From Allolobophora icterica (lineage: Eukaryota; Annelida; Clitellata; Crassiclitellata; Lumbricidae): a stretch of 64,000 bases of DNA. Under the pieces are notes generated by a model, which saw only the letters and a program-made list of their open reading frames with translations, made no database searches and was not told the DNA's origin. The DNA is taken from assembly GCA_963556255.1 (NCBI GenBank), contig OY744615.1, forward strand, positions 19,856,815 to 19,920,814, given 5' to 3'. Shown here in pieces: positions 60,319-64,000 of this stretch. A program made the translations under genes and the position numbers. Each line of letters begins with the position of its first letter. Position 1 is the first letter of the stretch.

Positions 60319-60484
60319 CTAAAAGACGTTTTGTCTTAGGATTACGAGCAGAAACACGCAATACCCAAAATGAAATGCAAGCTTAATTTTAGTTATTAAG
60401 ACTGCTCACAAGTTGCAAGTGAGACTAAAACAGCTTCAGGCATGTAAGATAATTCTCCTGAATCTACTTTATATATATAGCACT

Positions 60485-63400
60485 CACCTTGTCACCTTGT
60501 CACCTTGTCACCTTGTGCTGTCAGCTCGTGGAGCTCTAGCGATCGTCCTGGTGAACACACTCCACCGTCTCCTATTCGATGACAAGTCTCTCAATTCCGC
60601 CAAATTCATGCCAGTTACATCTTGTATCTCATCCATCCATCTCCTCCTTGGGCGACCCAATCTTCTCCTCCCCTCACCGCACGCCAGCATCATTTCCTTC
60701 TCCAGACCATCAGATCGCATAACATGTCCAAAGAACCTTAGCTTCATTCTTGTCGCAGTTTGTTTTAACGACTCTTCATTCTCAACTCCAATCTCCTCTC
60801 GTATTGATTCGTTCGTTCTTTTCTCAGTCCAAGATATTCTCAGCATCTTCCTCCATATCCACATTTCACAAGCGTTAACCTTATTTTCCATGTTCTTTGT
60901 CATTGTCCACGTCTCGCAACCGTACAGTACCGTAGGAAAGATTAGTGCTCTCACGAGCCTTTTTTTGGTTTCTATGCTCACATGTTTGTCTTTCCATATC
61001 TTTTCCAGTCCGGTCATTGCAGCTTTCCCTATAGCAATCCTTCGTTTTATTTCTGGATCACACTTTCCCTCCTTTCCAACCAGTGATCCTAGGAATGTGA
61101 AGCTTTCTACCACCTCTATTTCCTCTCCGTCTATCTCAAAACTATCCCAATCTGCTGTTGTCATGACCTTTGTCTTCTTTATGTTGAAGTATAAACCAGC
61201 TTTTTCACTTTCTCTCCTGACCCTTCTTATCAGTTCTGCCAGATCCTCTTTTCTTTTTGCCATTAATGTTGTGTCATCCGCGTATCTAAGGTTATTCAGT
61301 GTCTTTCCAGCAATTTTTACTCCCTCAATTGCCCCCTCCAGTTCTGCCTTTCTCATTATTCTTTCAGCATATAGATTAAACAGGAATGGAGACAAGATGC
61401 ATCCCTGCCTCACTCCTTTCTTGATTCTGAAATTGTCAGTGTCTCCGTATTCTGTTCTTATCACCGCTATCTGGTCTTCATATAAACCCTTTAGTAACAT
61501 TATCAGGTGTTTCGGAATTCCCATTTCAAGCAGGGTTTTCCACATTAAATCATGGTTAATGCAGTCGAATGCCTTGCTATAGTCAATGAAACAGATGTGA
61601 ACCTCCTGTCCATACTCCCTTTGTCTCTCCATTATCCACCTCATGTTGGCTATATGGTCTCGAGTTCCACGAGATTTCCTAAACCCTGCCTGGTTCACCG
61701 GAAGTTCTCTTTCAATTGTGCCTTCCATTCTTTTGTGAATTATTTTCAGTAATATTTTACTAGTGTGTGATATCATTGCTATCGTCCTATAATTTTCACA
61801 CTCCCTCGCATCTCCTTTCTTGAATATAGGTATAAAGATCGACTTCTTCCAGTCCTCCGGCCATTCTCCAGTTGCCCATATTTGATTGCACAATTTTGTT
61901 ATTGTTTTTATCATCGCATCATCCCCTGCTTTTATCAGTTCTATAGGTATCCCATCTTGACCGGGTGCCTTATTGTCCTTGAGTTGTCTGATTGCCCATT
62001 CTACCTCCGCTTCCATGACCTCCGGTTCCTTTTCATACTCTGTTACGTCAATTTGTTCTTTTTTGACTCGTTTGTCTTCCCTATACAACTCCTCCGTGTA
62101 TTCTCTCCATCTATGCTTTATCCCTTCTTCATCGCAGATTACATTTCCATCTCCTGCCTTCATTGAGCCCATTCTAGGTGCAAATTTTCCCGTGATTGTC
62201 TTTACTTTTGAGAACATTTCCTTGGTTCGTCCCTTCCTTCCCTCGTCTTCCATTTCTCTGCATAATTCGTTTAGATGTATTTCTTTATCTTTCCGTGCTT
62301 GTTTTTGGAAGGCACTGTTCAGTGCCCTTACCTTATCCTTTTCTCCTGCCTTCTTTGCAGCCTTCCTATCAACCGCCATGCATATGGCTTCTCTCGATAG
62401 CCATGTCGTTGTTGTGATTTTCTTCTTCTTTGGAATGTGCTTATCTGCGACTTCGACTATTGTTTTCTTCATCCTCTCCCATAGGTTGTTCGAATCCTCT
62501 TCCTCTTCTATCTCATCTCTCTCTAGTACTTCAAACCGATTCTTTATTTCCATCCTGTATTCCAGTGTGATACCCTTGCAGTCGTATCTGATCAATCGAT
62601 CTCCTTTCTTTATCTTTTTCAATTTCGTTCTCAGTGTTGCTACCAATAGCTCATGGTCAGTTCCACAGTCCGCTCCTGGCCTTGTTCTCACATCTCTTAT
62701 TGTGCTTTTCCATCTTTTGTTTATCAGTATGTAGTCAATCTGGTTTCTATGCTTCCCATTCGGTGACGTCCATGTGTACAGTCTTCTCTTAGGCTGTTCG
62801 AACCATGTGTTCATAATTCCTAAGCCATTCCCTTTGCAAAACTCAACAAGTCTTTCTCCTGCTTCATTCTGTTCACCCAGGCCATGACTACCTAATGTGT
62901 CTCCATCGCCTCCGGTGCATTGACCCACCTTCGCATTGAAGTCACCTATGATCACTAGTACGTCGCCCTTCGGAGTTCTGTCCACTGTACTTTGCAGGCT
63001 GGTGTAAAAACCCTCGTGTTCCTCTTCTAACGATATCGATGTTGGAGCATATACCTGTATAATGGTTATGTTGACCTTTCTTCCTCTGAATCTTACACTC
63101 AAAATTCTATCACTCACTGTATCATATCCCATTATCGCATTTGCGCTTGACTTGTCACACATGATTGCAACTCCATTTTTTCCTCTCTCTTTTTGTCCTG
63201 ACATTATTATCCTGTATCCATTCCAACTGAAATGTCCTTGTCCCTTCCACCTTGTCTCACTTAATCCTAGGATTGCTATGTCTAATTTCTTCATCTCTCC
63301 CTGTATCACGTCCATCTTTCCGCTCTGCATACTTCGCACGTTCCATGTGCCCAACTTCATCTTCTGCTTACAGCTCAGGTTGAGTCTTTCCCCTCCGAAT

Positions 63401-63808
63401 CGATCCACCTCTAGACGTCCTTTCGGCTTTAGTCCTGTTGCTTCATTAGATCGAGGGGCCCTTGACTCTCCGTCTTGCTCTTCCCCAGTAGCTTCTAAGT
63501 CACGCTCCGGCCTGGGAGTCCCACCATTCGCAACTATCACCGTTTTTGGCTTAGTGTGTTTCATGACGATTTTCTTGGCAAGTTAACAGGGGTGGTTTGC
63601 CATTGCCTTCCCCTGGTTTTGCCTGCCGTGCCCGTTCGTTCCCCTTCCTAGGAAGGGTACCAACGGTCCGCACCACGAGAAGGTGGGCACGGAGGACTTT
63701 GGTTCACCAGCCCAGGTCGGATCCGAGTCTACGCTCAACAGAGACGTCGGTCAGGTCGCCTCCCCGTTTTACTCTGTACTAGAGTGACTGGTGAACCTTT
63801 TGCATTTT
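60485..63808 (-). mobile_element. Full-length RTE/BovB-like non-LTR retrotransposon
   Basis: A minus-strand element of about 3.3 kb around the ORF. The 3' end is three tandem copies of ACAAGGTG (60488-60513 region). The 5' UTR (about 63565-63806) contains GGGGAAGGCAATGGCAAACC and then TTGCCAAGAAAATC just before the ATG. I recall very similar text in BovB and in ruminant Bov-tA SINEs. ATATAGCACT occurs on both sides (60475-60484 and 63809-63818) and may be the target duplication. That string is also part of a common LINE tail in this window, so the duplication is tentative. The element lies in the intron upstream of exon 60087-60318, in the gene's own orientation. Confidence 0.85.
60508..63564 (-). 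CDS. RTE/BovB-type LINE ORF: AP-like endonuclease + reverse transcriptase (1018 aa)
   Basis: An uninterrupted ORF from ATG to TGA. The apurinic-like endonuclease comes first: TWNVR (73-77), SETRW (102-106), GDFNAKVG (207-214), DHELL (303-307). Reverse transcriptase follows: FIDYSKAFD (659-667), GVRQGCILSPFLF, and YADD (761-764), the catalytic aspartates intact. The C-terminal part has FGHVMR and GRPRRRW, usual for this clade. From memory, the endonuclease and RT are closest in wording to BovB (RTE clade) proteins. The enzyme nicks target DNA and copies its own RNA at the nick. The stop codon lies inside the ACAAGGTG repeats at the 3' end, so there is essentially no 3' UTR. No frameshift or stop was found, so the copy may be recent or active. 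Confidence 0.95.
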   Translation of the reverse strand: MKHTKPKTVIVANGGTPRPERDLEATGEEQDGESRAPRSNEATGLKPKGRLEVDRFGGERLNLSCKQKMKLGTWNVRSMQSGKMDVIQGEMKKLDIAILGLSETRWKGQGHFSWNGYRIIMSGQKERGKNGVAIMCDKSSANAIMGYDTVSDRILSVRFRGRKVNITIIQVYAPTSISLEEEHEGFYTSLQSTVDRTPKGDVLVIIGDFNAKVGQCTGGDGDTLGSHGLGEQNEAGERLVEFCKGNGLGIMNTWFEQPKRRLYTWTSPNGKHRNQIDYILINKRWKSTIRDVRTRPGADCGTDHELLVATLRTKLKKIKKGDRLIRYDCKGITLEYRMEIKNRFEVLERDEIEEEEDSNNLWERMKKTIVEVADKHIPKKKKITTTTWLSREAICMAVDRKAAKKAGEKDKVRALNSAFQKQARKDKEIHLNELCREMEDEGRKGRTKEMFSKVKTITGKFAPRMGSMKAGDGNVICDEEGIKHRWREYTEELYREDKRVKKEQIDVTEYEKEPEVMEAEVEWAIRQLKDNKAPGQDGIPIELIKAGDDAMIKTITKLCNQIWATGEWPEDWKKSIFIPIFKKGDARECENYRTIAMISHTSKILLKIIHKRMEGTIERELPVNQAGFRKSRGTRDHIANMRWIMERQREYGQEVHICFIDYSKAFDCINHDLMWKTLLEMGIPKHLIMLLKGLYEDQIAVIRTEYGDTDNFRIKKGVRQGCILSPFLFNLYAERIMRKAELEGAIEGVKIAGKTLNNLRYADDTTLMAKRKEDLAELIRRVRRESEKAGLYFNIKKTKVMTTADWDSFEIDGEEIEVVESFTFLGSLVGKEGKCDPEIKRRIAIGKAAMTGLEKIWKDKHVSIETKKRLVRALIFPTVLYGCETWTMTKNMENKVNACEMWIWRKMLRISWTEKRTNESIREEIGVENEESLKQTATRMKLRFFGHVMRSDGLEKEMMLACGEGRRRLGRPRRRWMDEIQDVTGMNLAELRDLSSNRRRWSVFTRTIARAPRADSTR

Positions 63809-63818
63809 ATATAGCACT

Positions 63819-64000
63819 AACATATATAATATATATATAACTATATAGCATACATATAACATACATCCAGTTAGTCAGTAAGTGTACAGCATTCTGACTA
63901 TAAAAGTTTTCCTCACGCTGTTGTTGGCTTGTGGTAAAGCCCTGTCATGGGATCTAGACCTTAAACAATAAGCAGCAGGAGGAACAAAACAACATAGATA
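63819..64000. other. AT-rich flank right of the retrotransposon
   Basis: TATATA-rich sequence followed by ordinary single-copy-looking DNA. No exon of the large gene was found here. Confidence 0.5.

Larger units (their letters stand above)
44110..60086 (-). other. Introns with no recognised element, 5' part of gene
   Basis: Nothing recognised in 44110-44550, 44830-45357, 45905-46280, 46415-46794, 47230-47744, 48014-48865 (AT-rich, LINE-tail-like end near 48540-48780), 48984-49878, 50112-51321, 51571-52280, 52396-53257, 54244-54422, 55590-55893, 56116-56887, 56973-57388, 58427-58982 and 59231-60086. The last two share a TTAACATGGTTTCTGTG(A/G)ACTTTG block (58656-58765 and 59280-59370). Confidence 0.6.

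Noticed and set aside
60460..60510. CRISPR-like short direct repeats (GTCACCTT x3)
   Set aside because: An 8-base tandem repeat at the LINE 3' end with no spacers; the genome is eukaryotic.
60413..61582. 389-aa plus-strand ORF, and other long plus-strand ORFs at 61973-62734 and 63062-63586
   Set aside because: They lie antisense to the RTE endonuclease/RT ORF; their residues are shadows of that gene and contain no domain.

Overview
The window is animal nuclear DNA: AT-rich, with GT-AG spliceosomal introns, tRNA-derived SINEs, LINE fragments, hAT-like MITEs and many microsatellites. The protein domains (EGF, NIDO, AMOP, VWD) and the repeat content suggest a non-vertebrate metazoan. I cannot name the species.

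One gene dominates. A giant minus-strand gene fills positions 60318 down to 190 and runs off both edges. I rebuilt 62 exons by hand (11,001 coding bases, 3,667 codons), and the frame is kept across every junction. From the N-terminal side the protein has: super-repeat 1 (60318-43898); two tandem beta-sandwich (galactose-binding-like) exons (43383-41664); super-repeat 2 (40392-23541); a shortened super-repeat 3 (22783-13593); NIDO (12759-9225); AMOP (8358-6984); VWD (5305-3171); a post-VWD segment (2371-2123); an Ig/cadherin-like segment (1532-1295); and an EGF-like exon (359-190). The C-terminal part is the layout of MUC4-like membrane mucins, so a cell-surface or matrix adhesion role is likely by inference. 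The super-repeats are built from 11 EGF domains set in about 50 copies of a cysteine repeat that I do not recognise, C-x7-C followed 20-36 residues later by a third C.

The super-repeats follow a grammar of phase 1-1 exon cassettes. L = linker+EGF exons; A = two cysteine exons; B = two cysteine exons+EGF; C = one cysteine exon+EGF; B' = B ending in a Pro-rich or acidic linker instead of an EGF; G = beta-sandwich exon. The order is L-A-B-A-B-C-A-B', G-G, L-A-B-A-B-C-A-B', L-A-B-A-B, then NIDO. EGFs at matching positions resemble each other across super-repeats, which points to old block duplication.

Upstream of the first exon in view (60319-64000) lies an apparently full-length RTE/BovB-type retrotransposon on the same strand, with an intact 1018-aa endonuclease/reverse-transcriptase ORF. 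Introns elsewhere hold SINEs, LINE 3' ends, several non-autonomous DNA elements with exact 8-bp target duplications, a probable Helitron end, two perfect palindromes and several minisatellites. No second host gene, true tRNA/rRNA gene or CRISPR array is supported.
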